A program made the translations under genes and the position numbers. 64,000 bases of DNA from Xenoacremonium recifei (taxonomy: Eukaryota; Ascomycota; Sordariomycetes; Hypocreales; Nectriaceae). Location of the stretch: contig WOFQ01000080.1 of the NCBI GenBank assembly GCA_012184525.1, positions 28,291 through 92,290 of the forward strand, written 5' to 3'. The notes below the pieces were generated by a model. That model ran no database searches. It was given only the letters and a program-made list of their open reading frames with translations, and was not told where the DNA came from. This document shows positions 20,871 through 32,754 of this stretch, piece by piece (position 1 is the stretch's first letter; each line of letters starts with the position of its first letter).

Positions 20871-23671
20871 TTAAGCCTTCTGGCCTGGCTGCTGGCTGGA
20901 CGGTGGCTCGAGGATATGCGTGTGGTTGTCAGCAGCCACAACTTCGCCTTGATCCAGTTGTTGGCAGATGGGTGTATCGGCAACCCAAGGTTCCCGCAGG
21001 ATCTCGTCCATTTGAGCCCGCTTAGCCGGGTCGATCTCGAGCATGCGACTAATAATGTGCCGGCTCTCCCGGGGCAGAAGCCGAAGAATCCGCCAAGGTC
21101 CCCTGATGGTCTCCTTCTTTTCGGTACTACCCGCTGTTCCGGTGGTAGACGCCGGCGCGGGAGGTGCGTTGGCAACCCCAGTCACTTCATCCTTAGATTC
21201 GTGGTGACTATGACGATGGTGGCTCTTTGCCTGAATCTCATCCTCCGCCAGAAAATCGCGCGCTGGGGTGGTGGCCAAGTCAGTGGTCGACTTGGATGGC
21301 ATGATCAGCTTTTTCGGGTCGTGTCCGGGAGTCGGGTCGGCCGCAAAGAGCTTGAAGCTGTTATCTGTCATTCTCGGGACCTTCCATGGAAATCGGCGCA
21401 GGGTCATGCAGCAAAAAATAATTGCCAGAGACCAAATGTCCACTGCTGCCGCATCGTAGTCTTTTGAATCGTAAACCTCTGGCGCCAAGTAGGGATCGGA
21501 ACCAACGATGCCTGCGTCTGATCAGTAATTTGCATTATTTGGCTTAAGTTGATAGACTCACCCTTCGCCGGAACAGTATCAGTCTCAAAGGGGTACTTGA
21601 AGACGTGGGCACTGCCAAAGTCGATAATCTTCATGATCCCTTTGCTACTGACCACAACATTGTCCAGTTTCAAGTCGCGATGTGCCAGACCGACGCTGTG
21701 TAGATATGTGACACCGTTCAGGATTTGTAGGAAGCAACATGATATCTCCTCCCGTGACATCTTGCCCGTCATCACGATAGCAAACAGGTCGAAGGGAGCA
21801 TATTCCATGACTTCATACCAACGACCCTTTTCTTGGAGGATATCCAGCGTTTCAATGATGTTTCCATGGTGAAGAGTCGATCCGACGCAAAACTCCGCTG
21901 TCACCTTCTTGTTGTACTCCTTTTCGGTTTCGTAGGTGTGGCGGGCGCGGAACTCCTTGACGGCGAAGACAGTGCCGTCCTCCTTACGCTTCATCAGCCT
22001 GACGGAGCCGCCAGCTCCAGCACCCAAGACCTTTCCAAGCTTGCCATATTTTGACGAAAGCGCATGGTCGTCGGCAAAGGGCAATTGCTGAGTGGATCGA
22101 GAGGTGGGCGGGGTTCTTGTACCGGGTTTCACGGCGGGCGAGGAGTCCCTCTTCTTGTGGTGGTGATGGTGTCCAGATTTTCGGAAGAAACGCTTCAGAT
22201 CGACCATCGAACCATGTGCACCAGGGTGGACGATGCCGGTAGCGGCGCTATCTGCCTGCGACAATTCCTCGTTGCTACTCTTGACCCCTCCGAAGATGCC
22301 GGAGCTGCGCTTCTCGTTGAGATTCGACTTGGACCCATGTGGGGAGCCGTGCTTCTTTTTCCTCGAAAAGACGAATCGAGGGTCGATTGTGTGCTTGGAA
22401 GCATTGTGCTGCTGTGGCGGACGGCGGTTTTTGGCGTAGGGGTCGTTGAGGTCTCCTCCCGGGGTCATGGGCTTGGAGTAGAAATTGGAGGCGGAGCTTC
22501 GGGAGGGACTAGATTCCCGAGACACCGGCACCGATCCGGGCCCGATGTCAAACATGCCCCTGCGGTGTGACTTGTGACGTTCATCGCCGGATGAGGAGCG
22601 CCGAATGATGCCTTCAGAAGTCGTCCTCCCCGCAGAAGGTCTTCGGTCTGGGAGCGGCGACGTCCTCTCATGTGAAGTTGAGGCCTGCGGGGTGATAACG
22701 GCAGGCTCATTGACTGTAGGAATGTTTGCTCCCTCCTTGAGCTTCTTATCTGAACCGTGCTCTGTGCCAGCGGGCGTGAGAGGAGGCGACGCCAGCGCCG
22801 ACAATCTCGGGCTGCTGTGCGGAGACTGGAAGTTGACCGACGTCGGCGTGGTCAACCGGGTGGACTGGCCGGACTCATCCTCGTTGGACGGAACCTGTAA
22901 GGGCATGGTGATCAGCCTCCGCAACGTCCAAAACTCGTCCATACAGAAGTGGTTCGACAACCTCGGCGAGCGTTACGCTGAGCAGTCTGGGGTAGCCAGT
23001 AAGGAAAGAAAAGCAAGAAGCTAGCAGCTGCCAAACGAGCGGGTGAAAGGCAAGCTAGATATCTGACTGCATGGCGGAGACATGGGCAAAAGCAAGCATA
23101 TAAAAGAGGGGCGGACAGTGATAGAGATGCAGACAGGGCTTCACGTACTCTGGAGGGGGGCAGCGAGAAGGGCTCAAATTGAAAGGTATTCATGCGGCGT
23201 TCTTGCAGCGGGCGGCCGTGAAGCGACTTGGTCAGAGCCCTAAGCTGATCGGCCGTGACCTCGGTGAAGGGGCTCGTCTGTTCGGATTCTTCTAGGACGG
23301 GCTGTTCGTGGTGCTGCGCCGACGGACTGGTGGAGGATTCAGGCTCGACGGGTGTGATTTCTTCGACGGCCGACGAGAAGCGCACGCCGGGGGCGGCAGT
23401 CGAGTCCATGGCGGGCTGCGGGGTGGCAGAAGAGTCCTCAGGAGCTGGAAAATGAACGTCAGTCAGCGATTGTTCTGCTTGCATCTGCACTCCTCCAAGA
23501 TCAAGCCTCTGATCCAGATTCTCGTCAAGCCATGGGCGTTCGTTCTCGCAGCGCCGCGGCCGTGAGACAGGAAGGTGGGGCAGTCGAGATCTCGGGAGGA
23601 TCGGATGGCCGCGACATACCAGAAGCCTCCTGCGCAAGAGGACTCTTTTCGGGGGGGGCTGTAGAGGGCAT
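20871..23671 (-). CDS. Ser/Thr protein kinase, Hal4/Sat4 (NPR/Hal5) type
   Basis: Four exons: 23620-23671, 23149-23444, 21562-22894 and 20871-21511, giving 773 aa. Kinases of this fungal family stabilise plasma-membrane transporters such as the Trk potassium uptake system. The first 400 residues are disordered, Ser/Pro-rich, with RKKK and RFFRKSGHHHHHKKR basic patches. The kinase domain starts near 400: glycine loop GAGAGGSV (407-414), K429 in FAVKEF, HRDLKLDN (D524), DFG (541-543), then GIVGSDPYLAPEVY. An Ala/Ser/His-rich insertion sits between the middle of the C-lobe and the closing helix (SRMLEIDPAKRAQMDEIL). The introns of 175 and 254 nt in the N-terminal part are fixed by frame only and are less certain than the 50-nt intron inside the kinase domain, which conserved sequence confirms. 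The start at 23671 (CACCACCATG) is the first good ATG. Confidence 0.88.
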
Positions 23672-25889
23672 GGTGGTGATAAATGTCTGCTCAAAGCCCT
23701 TTAGTCAGGGCGCGAAGGGCGGGCGGGAGAAAGGATGAGGGAGGAAGAAGTGAAGCCGAAGCCAGCGCCAGCAGAAGCAGCAATCTCGCCGATGATAAAA
23801 AGAGGGCCTGGCAAGTGCTGCCCGCGTTTGGTGGGGCAGGCTTTCCCTCTCCGTCGCTGTCTCAGGAAAGAAAAGGCTTGACTCTTCTAGCCAACTTCTT
23901 TTCTCGCCTGTCCGTCACCAGGGCAAGGGAGCTAGCACTGCGCCGCGTTAGGGCAGTGGAGCTGGATCAACGATGCGATGGGTCATCATCATCGACCCCC
24001 GTCTCATACAAAGATCTTTTACCACCTTGTCCTGGCATTGAGATGAGGAGAGCTTCACGTCCCGGCAGCGCGGGAGCAGCGGCGTGGGCTTCCGCGGCTC
24101 GCAAGGGAGACCCTGGGGCCTCTCAACCCCGAGTTTGCGAAGTTGCGAAGTCAAACCCCATTGCGGCATTGTCAATCTCGATAGGGCCACTTGTAAGGTA
24201 CGTACAGTCCCGATGAGTGTCCAGTGTCGATGCGGACTATGACTCCCGTTCCCTCTCTCACATGCAACCGAAGCCGACGGTTCGTGGCTAAGTTTCTGGG
24301 AAGCCGAATACGTACGTACATGCGTTTGTCCACCGTTGAAAACGTTGTGGTGGCCACACGTTCGTCAGCCGCAGCGTGTGAATGCGTTACGAAGCTCCAA
24401 ATTCTCCGTCCGCCTTGTCTAAGTACCATTTCTTACGGAATGCTCTGTAAGACGGCCCATTACGTACCCGAGCCTACCTATCTCAGTGCAACAGCTACGT
24501 ATAATTGCTCATTGCTGGTCTGTGTACTTCAATCGTATCACCCGCGCTCTCCTGGCCTTCTCCCCGGACGTCCCGCGTCCTCCCGGAGCTCCAGCAACCT
24601 GGCCCGGAGCGTCCACGGCCGACGTTCGGGCTCTTCGCCATCGCAAACTTATCCGCGCCGCCCCACCATCCCGTGCGCGGGTGATGTTCAATGTCATGTC
24701 ACGCCTCTGCTGAAATTTGCCTGCCAAAAACTCCTCGCCTCACCTCGCCTCCCCCTGCTTGTTGAGGCTTAAGCTGCTATTACTATTGACAAACGAGAAT
24801 CCTCCGTCTCACCAATCGCCTTGCATTAATCCCAGCTGTCAAATTTTTCTGCCCCTTCGGTTCTCCCTGCTAATTAACCTGCTTCAGCTGTGGCCAACTC
24901 GGCAACCTTCTAGACTCGAACGAACTGGGACCACAAGGCTGGGCTGGACCGCTGTGGGAGTCCTCAGTTCCGTTTCTCGCCATCCAGTTTCCGGCCAGCC
25001 ACTAATTGGGCCAGTAGCCTCGGGAAAATCCAAGCTTTGCCGGCTCTGACTCAACTGGGACGTTTTCGGCCGGGGAATTTTTAGGGTAACTTGTGAACAC
25101 AACCTCCATTCCAGGGGACCCTTTTTCGCACTGAAGTTCGTTTTCGGTGAGGATGCTCATCGTTGAGGTTGCAGACCCGCTCCTCCCCTAGACCGAGCCA
25201 ATGTTTCTATTTCCGGACGCCCTTCAAGGGCTTTATTTTCACTGCCTAATCGCCAATTGCAACACCAGACATGGATGCTGGCTTGCTCATGTTCCTGAGG
25301 CTCGGCAGATGCGCGGCGACTGTCGTAAGCTGATCGACAGGTCGCCTTCTCGTTCCTGAGATCCAGGCACCGATCCTGATCGGCCCGTCCAAACGTCTTG
25401 GAGCTCGCCATCGACCATTCATAGCAACTGCATTTCAGCGTGCCATCATTGGCAAATCACTCCAAGCGCCACGCGTAAGTGGACCAGATGCGAAGCACGT
25501 TGACGATTTGAGATGCTTAATACAAGACAAACATTGTTGGGGATTTAATCACGAGTTTGAATCCAGCGCTGCGCATTCACGTGTTTTCTGGAGACGATGC
25601 CTCATGAGGTTTCCTTGACACGGTGTCTTGGCAGATGAGTGAGTTCTGACGCAAGACATCATGCGTGGCATCGTAAATGCATGGTGACTGAAAGCACGTA
25701 TCAAGTCATCTGCGTCCAACAATTTGCTTGCTTCAATCGTACATTCCTCCTCTAATTGGTAGTCCTGCTCAGCTTATCCATGCTCTGTTGTACATTGTTT
25801 TCAACATCCCTCCGAATTGTTTGTACACGCCAGTGGTACCTGGCTCTTTCCTCCCTCTCGGTATCGTCCAGTTCGCGCATTTCATCTCT
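23672..25889. other. 2.2 kb intergenic region
   Basis: Kinase promoter and leader (from 23672) and the 3' flank of mitochondrial L11 (up to 25889). Only short ORFs are present. One on the minus strand (25157-25411, 84 codons, ATG start) is protein-like but unrecognised. No RNA gene seen. Confidence 0.5.
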
Positions 25890-26437
25890 TTATGCTACCA
25901 CATTCAATCCTATCGACTTGGCCTGGTAGATAATAGACCTGCACAGTCCCTCCAATGAGAGCCCTGATAATCGCAGCTCCGACTGCTTGATCTTCGCAAT
26001 TTCGTAAATGTGCTTCAGGCTGACGGTGCCGACTGTCTCATGCCCCGGCTTGCTCGCGCCTTTTCGGTTGCCCTTCTTGCCCTTGGGCGCATCGGCCGCG
26101 TTCAATAGGAGCCATGATGTATGGGGTGTTCGGAGGTCGAAGTGGAAGGATCGGTCAGGGCGGACGACTACTCGGCAGGGCATTGGCGTCCCAACGGTGA
26201 TGTGCGCAGTTCTAGCATTGAATTCCTAGTACAAGAAGTCAGCAAGGGGCTCTCAGGACCTTCAAAGGCCCAACCTTGTGTGGTTGACAGCGCGTCTCGT
26301 ACCTTGCAAAAGTCCATCGACTTGACACCTTTGCTACCCAGCGCAGGGCCAACCGGAGGGCTAGGACTGGCCTGGCCGGCACCCACAATCAGCTTCACGA
26401 TCTGGTCCACTCCCCCGGCAGCGCCTCTCTTAGACAT
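25890..26437 (-). CDS. Mitochondrial ribosomal protein L11 (bL11/uL11m)
   Basis: Two exons, 26303-26437 and 25890-26225 (77-nt intron), giving 156 aa, typical for the family. L11 binds the GTPase-associated centre of the large ribosomal subunit. The N-terminal domain starts VKLIVGAGQASPSPPVGPAL, the form expected for L11 (GxAxPxPPVGPALG), and continues DFCKEFNARTAH across the splice. The C-terminal RNA-binding domain contains KGASKPGHETVGTVSLKHIY and ends GLCRSIIYQAKSIGLNVV. The mitochondrial rather than cytosolic form is indicated by the bacterial-type sequence; no long presequence is present, as in yeast MRPL19. It diverges from krr1 across 282 bp. Confidence 0.93.
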
Positions 26438-26719
26438 TGTGGCGGTTGTTGCTGCTTCGATGCGACGAGACGATACCTCCAAGGTCGTTGGAGATGCTGC
26501 AAATCGAAGATTTCCAAAGCCTCTCTCTTAGCGCCTGATTGGCCCACGCCAGGGGTTCGCCCATTGGATCCCCCACATCTGACCGCCCCCACCTGCACTT
26601 GCCTGACGGACTGTGAATGGAACTTCTTCAGAAAAAAAAATGGGAAGCAGTTGGCAGCCGTGGAAATCTTCCGTCTTCTCACTCTCTTCTTCACACATCA
26701 CGCAACACAACCCGCCGCG
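26438..26719. promoter_or_regulatory. Short bidirectional promoter, mitochondrial L11 / Krr1
   Basis: Only 282 bp separate the two divergent ATGs, so both 5' UTRs and core promoters overlap. It includes an A9 run (26632-26640) that would lie in the Krr1 leader. Co-regulation is inferred from the layout. Confidence 0.6.
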
Positions 26720-27685
26720 ATGCCTTCCACACACAAGAAGGAAAAGCCGTGGGATACGGACGACATCGATAAGTGGAAGATTGAGCAGTTCACCGCCAAG
26801 GACAATGCCGGAGGAACCTTCGCCGAGGAGTCGTCCTTCATGACGCTCTTCCCCAAGTATCGCGAAGTCTACCTCAAGGAAGCCTGGCCGCTCATCACGC
26901 GCACGCTCGAAAAACAGGGCATTGCCTGTACGCTCGATCTCGTGGAGGGTTCCATGACGGTGAAGACGACCCGAAAGACGTTCGACCCCGCCGCGATTCT
27001 CAACGCACGCGACCTCATCAAGCTTCTCGCCCGAAGTGTGCCTGCGCCACAGGCCGTGAAGATCATGGATGACGGTATCGCCTGCGACATCATCAAGATC
27101 CGAAACTTGGTTGGCAACAAGGACAGATTTGTCAAGCGACGCCAACGGATATTGGGGCCCAACGGTTCGACGCTGAAGGCGCTGGAGCTGCTCACACAGA
27201 CGTACATTCTCGTCCATGGCAACACTGTGTCGGCAATGGGACCATACAAGGGCTTGAAGGAGGTGCGGAGAGTGGTCGAAGATTGCATGGCCAACATTCA
27301 CCCTGTCTACTACATCAAGGAGCTCATGATCAAGCGGGAGCTTGCCAAGGACCCGGAGCTGGCCAACGAGAGCTGGGACCGATTCCTGCCCAACTTCAAG
27401 AAGAAGTCGCTCAACCGCCGTCGTGTGCCACACAATGTCACGGACAAGACCAAGAAGGTGTATACACCTTTCCCGCCAGCTCCAGAGAAGAGCAAGGTGG
27501 ACCTCCAGATCGAGAGCGGCGAGTATTTCTTGGGCAAGCAGGCCAAGGAACGAGCAGCGCAGAACGAGCGGAAAGAGAAGCAGAAGCAAAGAAAGGACGA
27601 GAAGGCCAAGGAGCGGGAGGCCGAGTTTGTGCCGCCGGAAGAGGGCGAGCGACCAAAGAAGAAGCGGAAGAAGTCGTCGGAGTAA
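26720..27685 (+). CDS. KRR1: KRR1 small-subunit processome component
   Basis: A single exon of 321 aa, the expected Krr1 length. It is a KH-domain nucleolar protein needed for early 18S rRNA processing and 40S assembly. The start MPSTHKKEKPWDTDDIDKW is the conserved Krr1 N-terminus. The two KH-like modules follow: FPKYREVYLKEAWPLITRTL, then NKDRFVKRRQRILGPNGST with the GPNG loop and a GPYKGLKEVRRVVEDCM helix. The conserved WDRFLPNFKKKS and KKVYTPFPP segments come next. The C-terminus is a Lys/Arg/Glu-rich helix (QAKERAAQNERKEKQKQ) ending KKKRKKSSE, a nuclear or nucleolar signal. The ATG at 26720 is the first in frame that gives the family start. Confidence 0.96.
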   Translation: MPSTHKKEKPWDTDDIDKWKIEQFTAKDNAGGTFAEESSFMTLFPKYREVYLKEAWPLITRTLEKQGIACTLDLVEGSMTVKTTRKTFDPAAILNARDLIKLLARSVPAPQAVKIMDDGIACDIIKIRNLVGNKDRFVKRRQRILGPNGSTLKALELLTQTYILVHGNTVSAMGPYKGLKEVRRVVEDCMANIHPVYYIKELMIKRELAKDPELANESWDRFLPNFKKKSLNRRRVPHNVTDKTKKVYTPFPPAPEKSKVDLQIESGEYFLGKQAKERAAQNERKEKQKQRKDEKAKEREAEFVPPEEGERPKKKRKKSSE

Positions 27686-27891
27686 CTGGGTGTGTGTCCA
27701 AAGGCTATAAAAGGAATTTTGGTTTACGGATAATGGTAGTTCTAGGAGTCAGTGTCAGTGGACTGTCAATCTACTAGCTCTCGAGGTGTTGTTTGATACC
27801 CGAAATTGACATATAAGACAACCTCAAGGCCAACAAGTGAATCACTGTGCTTTGCATTTCATTATGTGCATCATCAATCTGTTTGTACCAT

Positions 27892-29043
27892 TTACAACTT
27901 AGACGGCGACTCGCTCCCAGTATCAATCTCAATGACAAGTTTGCCAAATTGCTTCCCCTCCTCCATCTCAGTAAACAGCTCGTCAATCTCAGTCAAATTG
28001 CCCAAGCCCTTGACTGTCCGGCTCACAATCGGCCGGATCTTGTGCTCGTTCACAAACGCAATCATGTCCCGGAACTCCTTACGACTGCCCATCGTCGTGC
28101 CCTTCAACTCAATGTTCGCCAGCACCGCCTGTATCAACCAGTCCATCTTGGGCGCCACCGTCATGCCGTACTGCGCAATCACGCCGCCAGGCTTCAACAT
28201 GCGCACCGTCTGCGCGACGACTTTGCCGCCCGCGCCGTCAATCACAGCGTCGAGATACGGTCGGTCTGCGGGCAGCAGCTTCTGCAACTCGCGCTCCCAC
28301 TTCTCGGTCTTGTAGTTGACGCCGCCGGCCGCGCCCATGCTCTTCGCGCGCGCCAGCTTCGCCTCGTCGCCCGACGTCACGAACACATTGCACCCAAACG
28401 CGACTCCGAACTGTAGCACTTGCAGCGCAACGCCGCCGCCAATGCCCGTGACAAGGACGTTATGGCCCTTCTTTGCGGCGCCACTCTTCGTCACGAACGC
28501 GCGCCAGCCTGTTAAACCGACCAGCGGCAAGGCGGCGCCCTCGGCGGGCGACAAGTGCGCCGGCGCAGGCTCGACTTCGTCCTCATGCACGACGATGTAG
28601 TCCTGCGCGGTGCCGACCTCGGTCAAGGTCGTGCCTCCGGTGACGGCGAAGGCCAGGGGGTTCTCGGGCGCGGTGAGGTCGGATTCCCAGCCGCGCATGG
28701 GGGTGAGGATGACGGGCTGGTGGAGGAGGTTGGTGCGGCTGATGGAGGGGCCGAGGGCTACGACAGTGCCATAGCCGTCGGCGAGGAGCGGGTTCTCGAA
28801 GGAGATTGCTGGGTAGAGGTGGTGGCGGATGAAGAGGTCGCGATGGTTGAGTGCCGCGGCGGAGAGCCGGACGAGGACCTCGTTAGGCCCGGGGGTAGGC
28901 TTGGCGACGTCTTTCAGAAGAAGACTGGGAAGCTCGTTAGCATGGATCTGAGGAGAGGCGATACGGTGAGCTGCGATGACCTACGGATAGTAGACCTGGC
29001 CTGGCTTGCCATCGACCTTTTGGATGGTGAGGGCACGAGGCAT
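27892..29043 (-). CDS. MDR-family (zinc-type ADH-like) oxidoreductase
   Basis: Two exons, 28985-29043 and 27892-28924 (60-nt intron), giving 363 aa. This is a medium-chain dehydrogenase/reductase with an N-terminal GroES-like fold and a C-terminal Rossmann fold. The N-terminus reads MPRALTIQKVDGKPGQVYYP, then a substrate domain with ALNHRDLFIRHHLYP. The nucleotide-binding motif is GIGGGVALQVLQFGVAFG, followed by DAVIDGAGG and LKPGGVIAQYG. The usual Cys and GHE zinc ligands are not seen at their positions (NHRD and LADGYG instead), so a catalytic zinc is doubtful and a quinone-reductase-like chemistry is more likely. The substrate is unknown. It ends 206 bp from the convergent krr1 gene. Confidence 0.88.
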
Positions 29044-30413
29044 CTTGATATCGGGTTGAAACACTCTGCTGTGCAATGTTAGATATGGCGATTACATTAT
29101 GAGCGCCGGTAGAACTGATATGGGACGAGATGCCTTATATATGAACTGCCAACTTACAATTGCTAATCCAGATATGTTGGTGATGCTGTCATGAGTTGCG
29201 ATCAACAGCTCCCAACTGTAGCTCTCCCCACCCCCACCAAGTCTCTCGCGGCCCCGCATCCGCTGAGGGACCTCGGTATAGCGACCTCGGGTTCGGGAAG
29301 TAGACCTGTATATAGGTACCTATGCCTGTAATCTACAAGTTGCCTATGCTGAAGATCAATGCCGTGCTTTTTCGTCTAGTCTAGTCTGGGGCAATGGAAT
29401 GAGACTCAACATCCGGCCGGCCGTTGGGGATGGCAACGTTCGGTTGTGAAGGCTTCAAGTGATTAGAAATGCGGGTATCGCGGGTATTGCGGAGGGGTAA
29501 AACGGATAACTTGTAGAACTGCTCCCACACAGTTGTATTTTACATACAATCTAGTCTGCAAGAGAAACGAATACGAGAGAAGCAAAAGAAGTCCACATGG
29601 TTACGGAGGGATGCCCAGGCTCGAGGTTCCAATAACCTACCCTGTACTCGTGCTTGCAAATCCGTCGGGCCTTGTTTTACTTGGGTCACGGGGCAAGAAC
29701 TAGATCAAAGAAATTTCGATTTAGAATCTTGTCTAAATTATGAATGGCTTTCGACTAAGGTTCAGCCGCATATTTAAATAGAATGTGCTGATGCTCAGCC
29801 TTGTTCTCACTGCGTCGCCTTTGCGGCGTTCTTTGCTTACCCCAGGTACCCGATCAACTCCCCGCAGTACTAACGAGGTCCCCGAAGTAGACAGCGAACA
29901 AGAGCCTTCAAAGCAAGGATTCAGCAAGAGCTTGTCAGCACTCTATTGGTAGGAGACAAGGCAATGTCACGACGCCTTCTTGAAACCTCACATTTAAGCC
30001 CTCGAAGTTTAATTGATCAACTCTGCATTTTAAGTGTCTTCTAGTGCACCATTTGGAGAGCCCGATCGATATGCAATGCAAGGTCCCCGAACTGCAGGAT
30101 CTGATAACGCAAGCAGCACAGATCGGGGACCTGACAAGACGCCTCCAAGACAATTCTCCCCGGAGATGCCCCTGACGCTATTTATTCCCTGCCGAGGCCA
30201 GCAAACTCACCAATTGCCGGCCACCAACCCCCCAAAAGCATCAGTTTGTTCCGTGATTAGTCGGAGGTTACCTCGCTGCTTTGATAATCCGTTCGGGGAG
30301 AGTGTACGCGGTGCCTGAACAAGGCCCACTAAGCCCATGCTATAAAGGCACTTAGAACAGACTTCTTGCCGATTGCATCAACATTCGCATTCCTTGCAAC
30401 ATCATTCTCAGTG
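29044..30413. other. Divergent intergenic region, 1.4 kb
   Basis: Upstream of both the MDR oxidoreductase (minus) and the YeeE-type gene (plus). Moderately AT-rich around 29500-29800. No recognisable gene, repeat or RNA. Confidence 0.5.
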
Positions 30414-31453
30414 ATGGCTTCGTTTCTCTCGGGCGCGGCCTTTGGGGCTGCCATGATCGCGGCGGGCGTTTACCAGCCGTCCGTGGTCATCTCGCAGTTC
30501 AAGTTTGAGCAATTCCACATGCTCCAGGCCTTCCTTGGAGCCACTGCCTCCAGCGCGTGAGTCTCCTTTCTCAACCTCAAACCAAGACATCACTGACACA
30601 GCGCTAAAGTATCATCTACAAAGTCGCAGAGCGGCTGGGATACGTCTCATTGAAACCTAGGAGCTCGTCTCCCATCGGCCTCTTCTCCAACTACGACGGC
30701 AACATCATCGGTGGCTTCCTCCTGGGTGCCGGCATGGCCCTCACAGGTTCTTGTCCTGGCACCGTCTTCGCTCAAATCGGCGCAGGCTTGCAGACCGGCT
30801 TCAACGTTCTTAACGGCGCGCTCATTGGCGGCATCGCCTGGACTGGCATCATCAACAAGCTCGTCAAGGCGCAGAAGGAGAAGACCGGTGTGCAGTGCCA
30901 GACCAGCACGCTCGACGAAGCCGCCCACATCCCCAAGGCCGCCATGTTCATCGCCTTCCAGGCCTTATGTCTCGCCGCAATCGCTGCCAGTGTTGTGTAC
31001 TCCAATGGCGCCGCTGAGTGGACGCTGTTTTCGGCCGGCAGCGGCATCTTCATCGGGCTGGCCCAGCTCTTCAGCATCCTGACGCGGCGCTCGATGCTCG
31101 GTGTCTCGACCTCGTACGAGGAGGTCGGCAACTACTTCTGGTGGCTGGTCAAGGGCGCCGATAGCAAGTCCCGGCCTGCAGGCTATAAGAACATGGTGTT
31201 TACGGCGGGCGTTGCGGCTGGTGCGTGGGCGCTTGTCACAGCCTTCCCGCAGTTTGCGCTGCCGACGCTGTTCGAGACGCCGGCGAAATGGGCGACGCTC
31301 GGGGGTGCCATGATGGTTGTGGGCGCGAGAATTGCGGGCGGATGTACGTCTGGACATGGTATTAGTGGACTGTCCATGGGCTCGACGGCCAGTCTGGTGA
31401 CGATTGGGACAGCCTTTGCTGCGGGAGGCTTAGTTGCACCTATGGTGTATTAG
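30414..31453 (+). CDS. YeeE/YedE family sulfur (thiosulfate-type) transporter
   Basis: Two exons, 30414-30556 and 30610-31453 (53-nt intron), giving 328 aa of mostly membrane segments (about nine hydrophobic stretches). In bacteria this family imports thiosulfate or supplies sulfur to the cytoplasm. Both family signatures are present: GAGMALTGSCPGTVFAQ and, near the end, GGCTSGHGISGLSMGS, with the conserved Cys in each. No signal peptide, and the N-terminus is itself a membrane helix (FLSGAAFGAAMIAAGVYQP). The acceptor used is AAAG at 30609, because the CAG 8 nt upstream would shift frame. Being a bacterial-type family in a fungus, it may descend from an old transfer, though base composition matches its neighbours. 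Substrate inferred from the family. Confidence 0.9.
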
Positions 31454-31650
31454 AAGGAGGGCGTGGATGGTCAAGAGCTCTGGTTGAAAGATGTATGATG
31501 CATTGTCAGACTCGGATGCGCAGATAGATTGCAACTCCTTAGATCATATAGAGGCTAGATAGTTGGCCAGCACTCGTATTAAAGCATCTCGCATGATCAT
31601 TAGAATAGAAAATAGACCTTAGAATCCCTTGAAGGGCAGCAAGCAAGTGT

Positions 31651-32122
31651 TTACAAGTCTCCTGGACCATCATCCGCCCCCTTCTCCCCACAGCCCTTCC
31701 TGGCCGTAACCTCAATCTCAATCTTCATCTCCTCCTTCATCAACCCACACTGGACCATCGTCGCCGCAGGTCTTACATTCCCAAACCAATTCTGCAGCAC
31801 TGGCCAAGTCTGCGGGAACTCCTCTGCCTTGGGCAAGATGTACCGCACGCGCACGACATCCGCCATCGAGGCGCCAGCCTTTCCGAGAGCCGCGGCGATG
31901 TTCTTGAGCGTCTGGTCGGCCTGCTCGGCGACGGAGGCGGAAATCTGACCGGTCTCATAGTCGTAGCTCCAAGGAGTGAGTTATTGTCCATGCAAGAAGG
32001 ACTGGGAAGGAAGATTACCCTGTTGTGCCGCTGACAAAGACCCAAGTCCCCGTGACGACGACGCGGGAGTAGCCGATTTGCGCCTCGAAAGGCGAGGCGG
32101 AGGAGATGTTCTGGCGAGACAT
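31651..32122 (-). CDS. RidA/YjgF/YER057c-family protein
   Basis: Two exons, 32019-32122 and 31651-31966 (52-nt intron), giving 139 aa. RidA proteins deaminate reactive enamine/imine intermediates from amino-acid metabolism; some fungal members have other or unknown activities. The fold is seen in VVVTGTWVFVSGTTGYDYETG, QADQTLKNIAAALGKAGAS, VVRVRYIL, and the signature VRPAATMVQCGLMKEEMKIEIEVTA. The active-site Arg (RPAATMV) and the following Glu-containing IEIEV strand are present. It converges with the YeeE-type gene across 197 bp. No mitochondrial presequence is evident. Confidence 0.93.
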
Positions 32123-32754
32123 GCTGCACAGTGAGTCAAGGCGGTATTGCAATTGAATTGAGGATAAAAGATCAGAGTAGAAAGTAAAGCACGTTCTCGA
32201 GTTGGTTCAATTGGTGATAAAATTACTTACCCGTGTCAATCTAGTGACTCACATCCCGGTCTCGTTCGAGATAGCTGCGATTTAGACGCCGTATCGGACG
32301 GCGTTCGTGACGTGGGGTCCGGGTCCAAGTCCAGGTTACACAGACATTAGCTGGACCAGCAACCAGTTCCCCGGACCAGCCACGTGGGGGCCCTGTAGAG
32401 TGTCAGCCATTACTCGGCCGAGAGCCTGCTGTTTAGGCTATATGCTGTCGGAATGAGAACCGGCTTGAAAGTGTGACGATTGGTGCGTAGTAAATACACT
32501 CAATATTTCATCAAATCAACGTCTTTTGGAGCAGAGAAAATGCTGAGACATCTACTGTAGTCACCGCTTAGGGTACGGAATGATTAAGATTCATGCATAA
32601 TCTCATATACTGGCAATCGTCCGGAACGGATCCTTGAATATTTGTACAAGGTTTTTAAACAAGAGCAGAGGCCTGGTATCAAGTACGTGTACAAATACAT
32701 CTTCAATCTTACACATCCCTCCTTCCATACCCTTCGTGTCCTCGCTGCTGCGAC
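32123..32754. other. Intergenic, RidA promoter and Aim41 3' flank
   Basis: 632 bp between two minus-strand genes. It contains no ORF with coding character and no repeat seen. Confidence 0.5.

Noticed and set aside
25157..25411. 84-codon minus-strand ORF with ATG
   Set aside because: Mildly protein-like, but no domain, splice support or family; left as a note in the gap description.
26528..27589. 353-codon minus-strand ORF
   Set aside because: Antisense shadow of krr1.
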